Shown piece by piece: positions 43,431 through 51,717 of a stretch of DNA of 64,000 bases. Source of the DNA: JACVRX01 sp035697245 (GTDB lineage: Bacteria > Actinomycetota > Actinomycetes > Jiangellales > Jiangellaceae); NCBI GenBank assembly GCA_035697245.1, contig DASSDH010000133.1, positions 1 to 64,000 of the forward strand, given 5' to 3'. Under the pieces are notes generated by a model. That model was given only the letters and a program-made list of their open reading frames with translations, had not been told where the DNA came from and ran no database searches. Within the stretch, counting starts at the first letter, position 1; each line of letters opens with the position of its first letter. Position numbers and translations under genes: made by a program.

Positions 43431-44300
43431 GTGAGCGCACCCCCTTTTCTCGACCTCCCCAACGGCGTGCGCAGTGCCCGAGTCCGTACCGATCGGGCCG
43501 AGTTCGCCGTGCTGGAGGCGGGCTCGTCGGGCCCCAGCGCAGTGTTCGTCCCGGGCTGGACCGGCAGCAAGGAGGACTTCGTCGCGATACTCGCCCCACT
43601 CGCGGATGCCGGTTACCGCGTGGTCGCACTCGACCAGAAGGGGCAGTACGAAACTGCGGGCACCGCACGCGCTGACGATTACACACTGCCGGCCTTCAGC
43701 ACGGATCTGGTGCAGCTCATCCACGAGATCGGCGGGCCCGTTCACTTGGTCGGGCACTCGTTCGGCGGGATCGTCGCGCGCCGGGTCGCCATCGCCGAAC
43801 CCGACGCTGTGGCGTCACTCACCTTGCTGGGCTCCGGTCCCGGCCCTGCGCGGGCCGATTCACACGATCTGCTGCGGGGAATGGCCCATGCCATCCCGGC
43901 GATCGGACTGCCGGCGACATGGGCAGCCAAGCGGGCCTACGAGCGATCACAGGGCATGGCCGAACCGCCCCCGGAGATCGAGCGGTTCATGCAGACCCGG
44001 TTTCTCGCCAACCATCCGCTGTCGATCCGCGCCATGACATTGCACCTCACGACTGCCGAGGACGTCGTGGATTCGCTTGCGGCGACTGGTGTGCCGGTCT
44101 TGGTCGCCTTCGGCGCCGACGACGACGGCTGGCCGATCGACGAGCAGCGCGGCATGGCGACCCGGCTGGGCGCGGCCGTCGCGGTCATCGAAGGTGCCGG
44201 CCACTCACCCGCCGCCGAGCAGCCGGAACAGACCGTCGCCGTCCTGTATCGGTTCTGGACCGGCGTGGACGCCGCGACCTCCCGCCTCCGCCCGGAATGA
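43431..44300 (+). CDS. alpha/beta hydrolase
   Basis: A 289-residue hydrolase: VFVPGWTGSKEDF (oxyanion), HLVGHSFGGIVARR (Ser nucleophile), AFGADDDGWP (acid) and EGAGHSPAAEQP (His). No signal peptide. The substrate is not predictable. The GTG start diverges from the broken L,D-transpeptidase gene. The stop codon lies inside a copy of the 80-bp repeat: the first bases of the repeat supply the last Glu codon and the TGA. Confidence 0.88.
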   Translation: MSAPPFLDLPNGVRSARVRTDRAEFAVLEAGSSGPSAVFVPGWTGSKEDFVAILAPLADAGYRVVALDQKGQYETAGTARADDYTLPAFSTDLVQLIHEIGGPVHLVGHSFGGIVARRVAIAEPDAVASLTLLGSGPGPARADSHDLLRGMAHAIPAIGLPATWAAKRAYERSQGMAEPPPEIERFMQTRFLANHPLSIRAMTLHLTTAEDVVDSLAATGVPVLVAFGADDDGWPIDEQRGMATRLGAAVAVIEGAGHSPAAEQPEQTVAVLYRFWTGVDAATSRLRPE

Positions 44301-44373
44301 CCACGTTCACTATGCCTGCCTATACATCACCAGGCATGCAGGCCTGGTGATGTACGCATTCGCCTGGTGGTGG
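44294..44373 (+). repeat. dispersed 80-bp palindromic repeat (copy D)
   Basis: It begins GGAATGACCACGTTCAC and ends CGCCTGGTGGTGG. The central palindrome is perfect here: TACATCACCAGGC, a 6-base spacer (ATGCAG), GCCTGGTGATGTA. It starts inside the coding sequence of the hydrolase gene and occupies the gap to the convergent ABC transporter gene. Same 80-bp length as copies B and C. Confidence 0.82.
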
Positions 44374-44396
44374 CCGGACCGGACCATTCCCGCGTC

Positions 44397-46165
44397 CTAC
44401 GACTCGACCAGCAGCTGGTGCGTCGCGAGCTCCCGGTACAGGGGAGACGACGCGAGCAGCTCGTCATGCGTGCCGACGGCAGTGATCCGGCCACCGTCGA
44501 GGACGACGATCCGGTCCGAGTCCGCGACCGTCGCGAGCCGGTGCGCGACGACAAGAACCGTTCGGTCGCGCGCCGTTGCGCGTAGAGCGTCTTGCAGAAC
44601 CTGCTCGGTCCGCGAGTCGACACTCGACGTCGGCTCGTCCAGCAGGAGAAGGTCAGGGCTGGCAAGAAAGGCCCGCGCCCAGGCGAGCCGCTGACGCTGT
44701 CCGCCCGAGAGCAGGACGCCATCGTCGCCGACCAGCACATCCAGGCCGCGGTCGGTCCGCTCGACCAAGTCCGACAACCCGACCTCATCGAGTACGTCTA
44801 TCAGCTCGTCGTCAGTTGCATCGGGGGCGGCCAGCCGGAGGTTGTCCGCGATCGAGCCGGCCAGCACCGGCGCCTCCTGCTCGACGTAGGCGATGCGCCG
44901 GCGCACGTCGTCACGCGGAAGCGTCGAGACGTCGACACCGTCGAGGCGGACCGTGCCGGACGATGGCTCGTAGAAGCGTTCGACCAGCGCGAGCGTCGTC
45001 GACTTGCCCGCTCCCGAGGGGCCGACGATCGCGGTGCGGGAGCCGCGCTCGACCGCGAAGCTGACCTGGTCGAGCACAGCCGGCCCACCGTCGTAGGCGA
45101 AGCTCACGTCGGCCAGCTCGAGCATGGCACCGGATCCAGGTGCGTTGATTGCCGAAGCTGGAGGCAGCGAAACCTCGTCGGCTTCCTCCGTCGGGATCCG
45201 CATGACCTCCTGCATCCGGTCGAGCGCACCGAGACCAGCCTGCAACGTCGTGAACGCGTGCACCGCCCGAGCGAGCGGCATCACCAGCATGAACAGGTAG
45301 AGCAGGAACGCCACCAGGTCCCGAGAGTCATCTCGCCGGTTGCCACCTGGTACCCGCCGTACCCCAGCACCAAGATGAACGCGCCTTGAATGCACAGCGA
45401 CATGATCGGCTGGACCAGTGCGCTGAGCTTCGCCATGTCGACACCGGCGCGGTACGCCGATGCCGCGGCGTTTCCGACCAGGTCGGTCTCTCGCTGGGTC
45501 GCACCAGCCGCTCGGATTGTGCGGATCGCGCCCAGAGCACGCTCGACTGACGCCGTCATGTCGCCGACGCTGGACTGAGCCCGCTTACTGGCCCGGCGGA
45601 TCGCACCTCCCAGGCCCATTACCGCGACCGCTCCCACCACGACGGCGGTCAAGGTAATGAGCAGTAGCGAGATGTCGACGTACGCCATCAGCGCGACCGC
45701 ACCGACGAACATCAGGACGGAGGAGACGATGTCGAACAAGCCTGACGTGACGACGGCCCGCAACAGTGTGGTGTCTGAACCGACACGAGAGATCAGGTCG
45801 CCGATCCGGCGGCGGTCGTACTCGGCCACCGGCAAGCGGAGCAGATGAGCCACCAGGCTCCGCCGAGCACCGAGCACAACGCCTTCGGCCGTGCGTTGCA
45901 GCAGATACGACTGCAGAGCTGAGAAGAGGGCCTCACTCAACGTGACGACGACGAGCAGGGTGATCGCCGGGGTCAGCGGTCGCCCGCTGCCGACGTCGTC
46001 GATCACCCGTTGCAGGGTCAGCGGCTGGATCAGCGCCAGGGCCGTCGCCACCAGCGAGATCACCGCGATGGCACCGAGCACCCCGGTGTGGTCGCGGACG
46101 TAGGGCCACAACTCGGCGAGGCGCGCACGCTCCGGCGCGTCAGGACGAGCATTGTCTTCGCTCAT
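44397..46165 (-). pseudogene. ABC-type multidrug/lipid exporter, single-base frameshift
   Basis: A half-size type I exporter (membrane domain plus ATPase) that would be about 588 residues. The upstream part (from ATG 46165, MSEDNARPDAPERARLAEL) encodes the first five membrane helices. The downstream part encodes the last helix and the ATPase with GPSGAGKST, LSGGQRQRLAWARA and LLLLDEPTSSVDS. Between them, near 45320-45324, the frame breaks: ATGEMTLG should continue DLVAFLLYLFMLVMPLARA, but one base is missing. Everything else looks intact, so the lesion is recent or a sequencing error. It follows the PHP-MarC pair on the same strand. Confidence 0.85.
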
Positions 46166-46200
46166 CCCTCTATGGTCACTCGCGCGGACACCCGCGGCAC

Positions 46201-46800
46201 TCAGCCCTCGACGAACGCCCGAACGGCCTCGGCGACGAGTTGGACTGCGATGGCGGCGAGCAACAGGCCCGCGATCCGTGACACGAGCAGGATCCCTGAG
46301 TCCTTGAGCAGCCGTCGGATCACGACGCTGTACCGCATGAAGGCCCACATCACAAGATGCACGGCCACGATGGCAAGGCCGATGGCGAGGAAATCGGGCA
46401 GGTCGTCGGAGCCCTGCACGAACACCATCGTCGCGACGATAGCGCCCGGCCCGGCCAGCAAAGGGGTGCCGAGCGGGACCATCGCGATGTTGCCACCCTG
46501 GGAAGTCTGGGGATCGTCGAGCTTGCCCGTGAGCAGTTCCAGCGCGACCAGCAGGAGCAACAATCCACCGGCGCCCTGCAAGGCAGCCAGGCTGATGTTC
46601 AGGTAGTTGAGAATGGCCTGACCGAACAGAGCAAAGGCGACGATCACGGCGAACGACACCGCCACGGCCTGCCAGGCTGCCCGTCGGCGCTCGCCGGGAC
46701 GGAGGTTGGCCGTCAACGCCAGGAAGAGCGGGATGGTGCCGGGCGGATCCATGATCACGAAGAGCGTCACGAAGCCCTCGACGAACAGCTGCCAGTTCAT
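46201..46800 (-). CDS. MarC family integral membrane protein
   Basis: A 199-residue six-helix MarC/YhcE-type protein. The motifs MDPPGTIPLFLALT near the N-terminus and GGNIAMVPLGTPLLAGPGAI in the middle are diagnostic. Function is unknown despite the historical link to antibiotic resistance. The ATG overlaps the stop of the PHP-domain gene (ATGA), so translation is coupled. Confidence 0.92.
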   Translation of the reverse strand: MNWQLFVEGFVTLFVIMDPPGTIPLFLALTANLRPGERRRAAWQAVAVSFAVIVAFALFGQAILNYLNISLAALQGAGGLLLLLVALELLTGKLDDPQTSQGGNIAMVPLGTPLLAGPGAIVATMVFVQGSDDLPDFLAIGLAIVAVHLVMWAFMRYSVVIRRLLKDSGILLVSRIAGLLLAAIAVQLVAEAVRAFVEG

Positions 46801-47675
46801 GCCACACCGATCTGCGGGACGTCCCGGCCGGCCACGGCAGCAGCAGCGTGAGCCAGATCCAGCAGCCGCTCGAACTCGACTGGGTCGGTGGTGTTGACGC
46901 CGAGGGTGTGCCCAACCTTGCCCGCGCCGTGGTAGTCGCTCGATCCGGTGACCACCAGGCCATGGGTGCGCGCGATCTGCCGCAGAGCGGCCCGATCCGC
47001 AAGATCGTGGTCCTCGTGGTCGACCTCGATCCCGGCCAGACCGTTCTCCGCCAGGGCGGCGATCGTCGGCGAATCGAGCACGCGTCGCGATCCGCGGCCC
47101 CACGGGTGGGCGAGCACCGTAACGCCCCCTGCATCCCGCACCAGCCGCACGGCCGCTTCGGTCGTCGGCGCGTACCTGGGGACGTAGGCCGGTCCGCCGT
47201 CGAAGAGTAGTCGGGTGAACGCCTCGGCTCGGTCGGCGACGTAACCCTTCGCCACCAGCGCGTCGGCGACGTGTGGCCGGCCTATCGACGACGCGGTGCC
47301 AGCCACCGCCAGCACGTCCGCCACATCGACGGGCATCCCCGCCTTGGTGAGCAGCAGGGTCATCTCCGTCAACCGGTTCGCGCGGCCTCCGCGCACCCGG
47401 GCGAGCTCGTCGGCAAGTGGCGGATAGGCCGGGTCGAGCAGATAGCCGAGGACGTGGACACCAGCCCCGCGCAGCCGCGTCGAAATCTCGACACCCGGCA
47501 CGACGAGCACGTTCTCGGGCCCAGCTGCGCCTCGGGCCGCCGGCCAACCGTCGACGGTGTCATGGTCGGTGAGGGCCACGACGTCCAGCGCTGCGGCACC
47601 GGCACGGCGGACCAGCTCGTCCGGGCGATCGGTGCCGTCGGAGACGTTGCTGTGAGCGTGCAGGTCGATGCGCAC
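46797..47675 (-). CDS. PHP-domain phosphoesterase
   Basis: A 292-residue PHP protein with the four family motifs: DLHAHSNVSDGT at the N-terminus, LTDHDTVDGW, GVEIS, and late histidines in TVLAHPWGRGS and GSSDYHGAG. It probably hydrolyses 3'-nucleotides or short RNA like YciV/RnmA (5'-3' on 5S rRNA) or AMP-type compounds. First gene of a coupled pair with marC. Confidence 0.92.
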   Translation of the reverse strand: MRIDLHAHSNVSDGTDRPDELVRRAGAAALDVVALTDHDTVDGWPAARGAAGPENVLVVPGVEISTRLRGAGVHVLGYLLDPAYPPLADELARVRGGRANRLTEMTLLLTKAGMPVDVADVLAVAGTASSIGRPHVADALVAKGYVADRAEAFTRLLFDGGPAYVPRYAPTTEAAVRLVRDAGGVTVLAHPWGRGSRRVLDSPTIAALAENGLAGIEVDHEDHDLADRAALRQIARTHGLVVTGSSDYHGAGKVGHTLGVNTTDPVEFERLLDLAHAAAAVAGRDVPQIGVA

Positions 47676-47739
47676 GGACAGCGGCCCCCGAAGGTGGGTC
47701 GAAGACAGACGAGAGCGATCGTAGAGCGGACCCGACGGT

Positions 47740-48369
47740 CTATGCGGTCAGCCAGGGCGGCGGCGTCCCGTACGGCAGGAGATCTGCCTCGTGGCCGAGG
47801 GTGCGCAGGTCGGCCACCGGGAGGTCCTCGATCAGCAGTATGCCGGCGCTCTGGGGGCGCAGAATCACCCACAGCCAACGCCCACTCCACTGACCGACGT
47901 AGACGGCGCGGTCGGCGGGTGAGTCGACCCACCACAGCGGCACCGGCCGGCTCTCGAACTCGAGTCGTGCGTGCGGCTCCTGCTCCACGGCGTCGCCGGG
48001 ATCGCCTCCCTCCACGCCCGCGAACCGCGCACCGAGTCCCACGCCCTGCTCCTCCGCGACGAGCAACAGGTCGGCTGCGCCGCCCATCGGGTTGGGCCCG
48101 CTGACGACGACGCCAGTCGCGTGAACTCCGGACATGTCATCACCGGCGTGGATGATTGCGCCGACGACCCATCCGCGTTGCATGGGCCACGGCAGCCAAA
48201 GCGGGACAGCCGACCGCTCTCCCAGCTGACGCGCGAGCCGCGCGCTCGGCACCGTTACCGGATGCAGCGGAAAGACCTCGCCGTGGATCGGGCACGTCCA
48301 CCTGCTCGACCACAGCCCCGGCGAGCGAAGGGCACCGCCGCACCGGGGACAGGTGGGGTCCTCCTTCAC
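47740..48369 (-). CDS. DUF6758 family protein with N-terminal zinc ribbon
   Basis: A 209-residue actinobacterial protein. An N-terminal CPRCGGALRSPG and a following CPIHG give a zinc ribbon. The middle region contains ATGVVVSGPNPMGGAADLLL and later WVDSPADRAVYVGQWSGRWL, the conserved core of DUF6758. No catalytic signature. It lies 64 bp upstream of the PHP gene on the same strand. Confidence 0.82.
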   Translation of the reverse strand: MKEDPTCPRCGGALRSPGLWSSRWTCPIHGEVFPLHPVTVPSARLARQLGERSAVPLWLPWPMQRGWVVGAIIHAGDDMSGVHATGVVVSGPNPMGGAADLLLVAEEQGVGLGARFAGVEGGDPGDAVEQEPHARLEFESRPVPLWWVDSPADRAVYVGQWSGRWLWVILRPQSAGILLIEDLPVADLRTLGHEADLLPYGTPPPWLTA

Positions 48370-48402
48370 ACGGACGACGGTCCCGCGAAGATCACCAGCC
48401 CG

Positions 48403-49785
48403 TCAACCATCGCCACGCGTGGGAGTCTCTGGCAGGCGGACAACGGCGCGCAGCCCGGGTGCGTTGTCCTCCAGCGATACCTCTCCGCCTTGGGCGCGGA
48501 CGAGCTCTCGAACGATGGCCAGGCCAAGCCCGGCGCCTCCGGCGTCGCGGCTGCGGGCGTGGTCGAGACGAGTGAAGCGCTCGAATACGTGCTCGCGCTG
48601 TTCCGCTGGGATGCCGGGGCCGTCGTCGGCCACGCTGACGACGGCGCCACCTCCGGCACCGTCACGGACGTCGACGGTGACGGTGGTCGCGGCGTACCGG
48701 ACGGCGTTGTCGACGAGGTTTGTCACGACCCGCTGCACGGCGTCGACGTCCGCGTGCACGATGACCTCGTCGTCTCCCTCCCGGCGTAGTGACACAGCAG
48801 CGACGGTCCGCGCGACGATCTTGTCGGCCACGTGCGCCAGATCGACTGCTTCGACCGGCGGCCGCACTGCACCGTCCTCCAACTGGGCGAGCACCAGCAA
48901 GTCGTCGACCAGTCGGGAAAGTCGCTCCACATCGGCGAGGGCATCGGTCGACACCTGGGGCCAATCAGCCTGCTGAGGATGCGCGCGGGCGACTTCCAGC
49001 TGGGTCCGGATCGCGGTCAGCGGGCTGCGCAACTCGTGTGCCGCGTCGGCCACGAAGGAGCGCTGGCGGGCGCTCGAGCGCTCGAGCCGCTCCAGCATGT
49101 CGTTCAGAGTCAATGCGAGCCGACGCACTTCGTCGTCGGCGTCTGGCACGGGTAGCCGACCTGCCTGACGTGTCGTCGTGATGTCCTCGGCCCCTCGCCG
49201 TAAGGCAGCCACTGGTCGGAGGGCGGATCCGACGAGCAGCCAGCAGACCATGGCGAACCCGCCGACCAGAAGCGGAGCACCGACGATCATCGCCGTCCGC
49301 ACGACCTGCAGACTGCCCTCGACCTCGGCGACCGACATCGCGACGAGTACGGTCTGCGGTTCTTCGGCGTCCGCAGGTTCGCCGATGACGCGAAGCTCGC
49401 CGGACAGCCCGAGCCGGGAGCCGCCAATCGTACGTACGGCGCCATCTCGCACTGCCGCCACGTCGTCGGGCAACAAGATCGGAACCAGCCGATCGCCACC
49501 CGCCGAGGCAGCGACCACGCGATCGTCGGCATCGACGACCTGCACCAGCGGCGTCCCGGCTGCGACCGGGATCGGGTCCGGCAGCTGTCCGCTGTCGACC
49601 AACGCCACGACGTCTCGGGCCCGCTGACGCGCAGTCTCGTCCAGCGCGGCGATCAACGACCGGTGCAGGGCGACCAGCAACAGCACCGTTCCGGCCAGCA
49701 AGGCCACGGCGACCAACAGCGTCGCGACGACGGTGAGCCTCGCGCGCAGGCTCACCGCCGGCCAGCGGCGGTTCGGGTCAGCCAC
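48403..49785 (-). CDS. HAMP-domain sensor histidine kinase
   Basis: A 460-residue membrane kinase. Two membrane helices (about 12-32 and 168-190) bracket an extracytoplasmic sensor. HAMP (about 190-240) is followed by the HisKA box FVADAAHELRSPLTAIRTQL with the phospho-accepting His, an N-box NLVDNAVRYA, and G-boxes VADDGPGIPAEQ and GAGLGLAIVREL. It overlaps the response-regulator stop by 8 bp, so the pair is one operon. The divergent LolA-like protein and ABC transporter are the likely targets, suggesting a cell-envelope stress role. Confidence 0.94.
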   Translation of the reverse strand: MADPNRRWPAVSLRARLTVVATLLVAVALLAGTVLLLVALHRSLIAALDETARQRARDVVALVDSGQLPDPIPVAAGTPLVQVVDADDRVVAASAGGDRLVPILLPDDVAAVRDGAVRTIGGSRLGLSGELRVIGEPADAEEPQTVLVAMSVAEVEGSLQVVRTAMIVGAPLLVGGFAMVCWLLVGSALRPVAALRRGAEDITTTRQAGRLPVPDADDEVRRLALTLNDMLERLERSSARQRSFVADAAHELRSPLTAIRTQLEVARAHPQQADWPQVSTDALADVERLSRLVDDLLVLAQLEDGAVRPPVEAVDLAHVADKIVARTVAAVSLRREGDDEVIVHADVDAVQRVVTNLVDNAVRYAATTVTVDVRDGAGGGAVVSVADDGPGIPAEQREHVFERFTRLDHARSRDAGGAGLGLAIVRELVRAQGGEVSLEDNAPGLRAVVRLPETPTRGDG

Positions 49786-50455
49786 CGTCGCCGGCCAGGC
49801 GGTAGCCGGCGCCGCGAACGGTCTGCAGGGCCCGGCGCCCGAACGGTGCGTCGATCTTGCGGCGCAGGTACCCGACGTATACCTCGACGACGTTCGGGTC
49901 GCCGTCGTAGTGGGCGTCCCATACGTGCTCGAGGATCTCCGTCTTCGACAGCACCTGGTCCGGATGCCGCATGAACAACTCGAGCAGGGCGAACTCGCGC
50001 GGCGTCAGTGCCACCTCCTCGCCGCCGCGCCGGGCGGTGTGCCCGGCCGGGTCGAGGGACAAGTCCCCTGCTTCGTACACCGCCGGCCGGGCCGGTGGGC
50101 TGCGCCGCAGCAAGGCCCGCAGCCGAGCGACCAGGACCACGTAGGAGAAGGGCTTGGTCAGGTAGTCGTCGGCGCCGACGTCCAAACCGTCGGCCTGGTC
50201 GTATTCGCCGTCCTTGGCCGAAAGCATGAGCACCGGCACCCAGTTCTGTTCCGCGCGGAGGGCCCGGCATACGCGGTATCCGGACAGCTTGGGCAACATG
50301 ACGTCGAGGACGACCACGTCGTAGCTCGTTTCCCTGGCGCGATGGAGGCCGTCCGCACCGTCATGAGCGAGGTCCACCGCGAAGCCCTCGGCTCGCAGGC
50401 CACGTTGCAGCGCCTGCGCGAGCCGGACCTCGTCCTCGACGACGAGCACCCGCAC
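49778..50455 (-). CDS. OmpR/PhoB-family response regulator
   Basis: A 225-residue regulator. The receiver domain (1-115) has VRVLVVEDE, the phospho-acceptor in VVVLDVMLPKLSG (about residue 51), and the KPF lysine in YLTKPFSY. The winged-helix output (about 130-222) has TPREFALLELFMRHPDQV and VEVYVGYLRRKID. The GTG at 50455 is chosen because receiver homology starts there; the frame is open to 50596 but that stretch holds operator-like repeats. It probably binds the 11-bp direct repeats at 50563-50584. Confidence 0.94.
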   Translation of the reverse strand: MRVLVVEDEVRLAQALQRGLRAEGFAVDLAHDGADGLHRARETSYDVVVLDVMLPKLSGYRVCRALRAEQNWVPVLMLSAKDGEYDQADGLDVGADDYLTKPFSYVVLVARLRALLRRSPPARPAVYEAGDLSLDPAGHTARRGGEEVALTPREFALLELFMRHPDQVLSKTEILEHVWDAHYDGDPNVVEVYVGYLRRKIDAPFGRRALQTVRGAGYRLAGDGG

Positions 50456-50509
50456 GCCTCCAGTCTCCCCGAGGCTGTCGGCGGCCGCGCACCGGTCCGT
50501 CGCCCTCCG

Positions 50510-50560
50510 GTGATCATGTCGAATACGCACCCGTCGAGGTGGCAACGTCGACATGATCAC
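50510..50560. promoter_or_regulatory. 13-bp perfect inverted repeat in the divergent promoter
   Basis: GTGATCATGTCGA (50510-50522) and TCGACATGATCAC (50548-50560) are exact inverses, separated by 25 bp. The site is between the response-regulator gene and the LolA-like gene, in the presumed 5' region of the former. It could be an operator for a dimeric regulator or an mRNA hairpin. Confidence 0.6.
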
Positions 50561-50562
50561 TC

Positions 50563-50584
50563 TTCTCTCAGCGTTCTCACAGCG
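50563..50584 (+). promoter_or_regulatory. 11-bp tandem direct repeat, probable response-regulator box
   Basis: TTCTCTCAGCG followed immediately by TTCTCACAGCG, differing at one position. Head-to-tail repeats with 11-bp spacing are the usual DNA target of OmpR/PhoB-type dimers. The site is about 45 bp upstream of the LolA-like start, a fit for control of that operon and possibly of the kinase operon. Confidence 0.6.
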
Positions 50585-50631
50585 TCGATGGAACACAGTG
50601 GGAGGGCGAGGTACCTGGAAGGGGAATGACG

Positions 50632-51717
50632 ATGGCGTCCATGCTGCGGTCCCGATGGGCCATACCGATTGCGACCGTCACCGCGGTGGCAGCCGCCATC
50701 GGCGTCGCTGCGGTTGCGGGCGCATCCGCGCCGGATCTGCCGGAGAAGACAGCCGCGGAACTGCTGGTGGACGTCACGGACTCCGACCAACCGTTCTCGG
50801 GCACCGTCGTTCAGACCGCACGCCTCGGCCTGCCGGAGCTGCCGTACTCCGCGGCAGCGGTGGCCGGTCCGGTGGCTTTGCTGACCGGATCGCACACCGC
50901 CCGGATCTGGTACTCGTCACCGGAGCTGACCCGCGTGGCCGTGATGGACGAGCTAGACGAGACCAATGTCATCCGCGACGGAGCGGAGGTCTGGGTCTGG
51001 TCGAGCAGGACGAACACCGCGCAACACGCCGTCCTACCACCGCATGAGGGCACGGGTCCCGGCACCGCAGGCGTGGGGATGAGTCCCGATGAGGCGGCCG
51101 AAGCGCTACTGGCCGCGATCGACCCGAGCACCGAGGTTGCCGTCGACGGGACTGCGGAAGTGGCCGGTCGGGCAGCCTACGAGCTCGTCGTGACGCCACG
51201 GGATGACCGATCGTTGATCGAGAACGTCCGCCTCGCCGTCGACGGCGAAACGTCGATGCCGCTTCGGGTCGAGGTCAACTCCACCGGTGCGGACGAGCCG
51301 GCATTCGAGGTCGGCTTCACGTCGGTGACCTTCGGTGAACCGGCTGCCGACGTCTACCGCTTCAACCCCCCGCCGGGCGCGACCCTCGACGAGTTGGATC
51401 TGACGGCGATGGAAGCGCACAAGGGCGACGAGCCCCCTGGCATCAACGCCGATAACGTCCGGCCGCGACCGACCGTTGTCGGCGACGGCTGGACGGCGGT
51501 GCTCGTAGTGCCTGAGGTGACGCTGCCGGCGCCGGACGAGGACGGCGTTCTCGAGGCTCTGTTGGGCGGGGCGTCGGCCGTCAGCGGTCCCTACGGATCG
51601 GGCCGGCTACTCGAGACCGAGCTGCTGTCGGTGCTGTTGCTTGACGACGGCCGCCTGCTCGTCGGGGCCGTCGAACCGGACGTTCTCACCGAAGTCGCCG
51701 CGGGCCTGGCGTCGTGA
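50632..51717 (+). CDS. LolA-like exported protein
   Basis: A 361-residue exported protein. The signal peptide spans about residues 1-33 (basic start, then AIPIATVTAVAAAIGVAAVA, then ASA). No lipobox cysteine. The body is the LolA/LppX-like half-barrel (FSGTVVQTARLGLPELP; YELVVTPRDDRSLIENVRL). In actinobacteria such proteins may carry lipids or act as sigma/anti-sigma-linked sensors. The ATG at 50632 has GGAAGGGG 8 bp upstream; the ATG at 50626 is too close. Its stop overlaps the ABC ATPase start (GTGA). Confidence 0.82.
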   Translation: MASMLRSRWAIPIATVTAVAAAIGVAAVAGASAPDLPEKTAAELLVDVTDSDQPFSGTVVQTARLGLPELPYSAAAVAGPVALLTGSHTARIWYSSPELTRVAVMDELDETNVIRDGAEVWVWSSRTNTAQHAVLPPHEGTGPGTAGVGMSPDEAAEALLAAIDPSTEVAVDGTAEVAGRAAYELVVTPRDDRSLIENVRLAVDGETSMPLRVEVNSTGADEPAFEVGFTSVTFGEPAADVYRFNPPPGATLDELDLTAMEAHKGDEPPGINADNVRPRPTVVGDGWTAVLVVPEVTLPAPDEDGVLEALLGGASAVSGPYGSGRLLETELLSVLLLDDGRLLVGAVEPDVLTEVAAGLAS

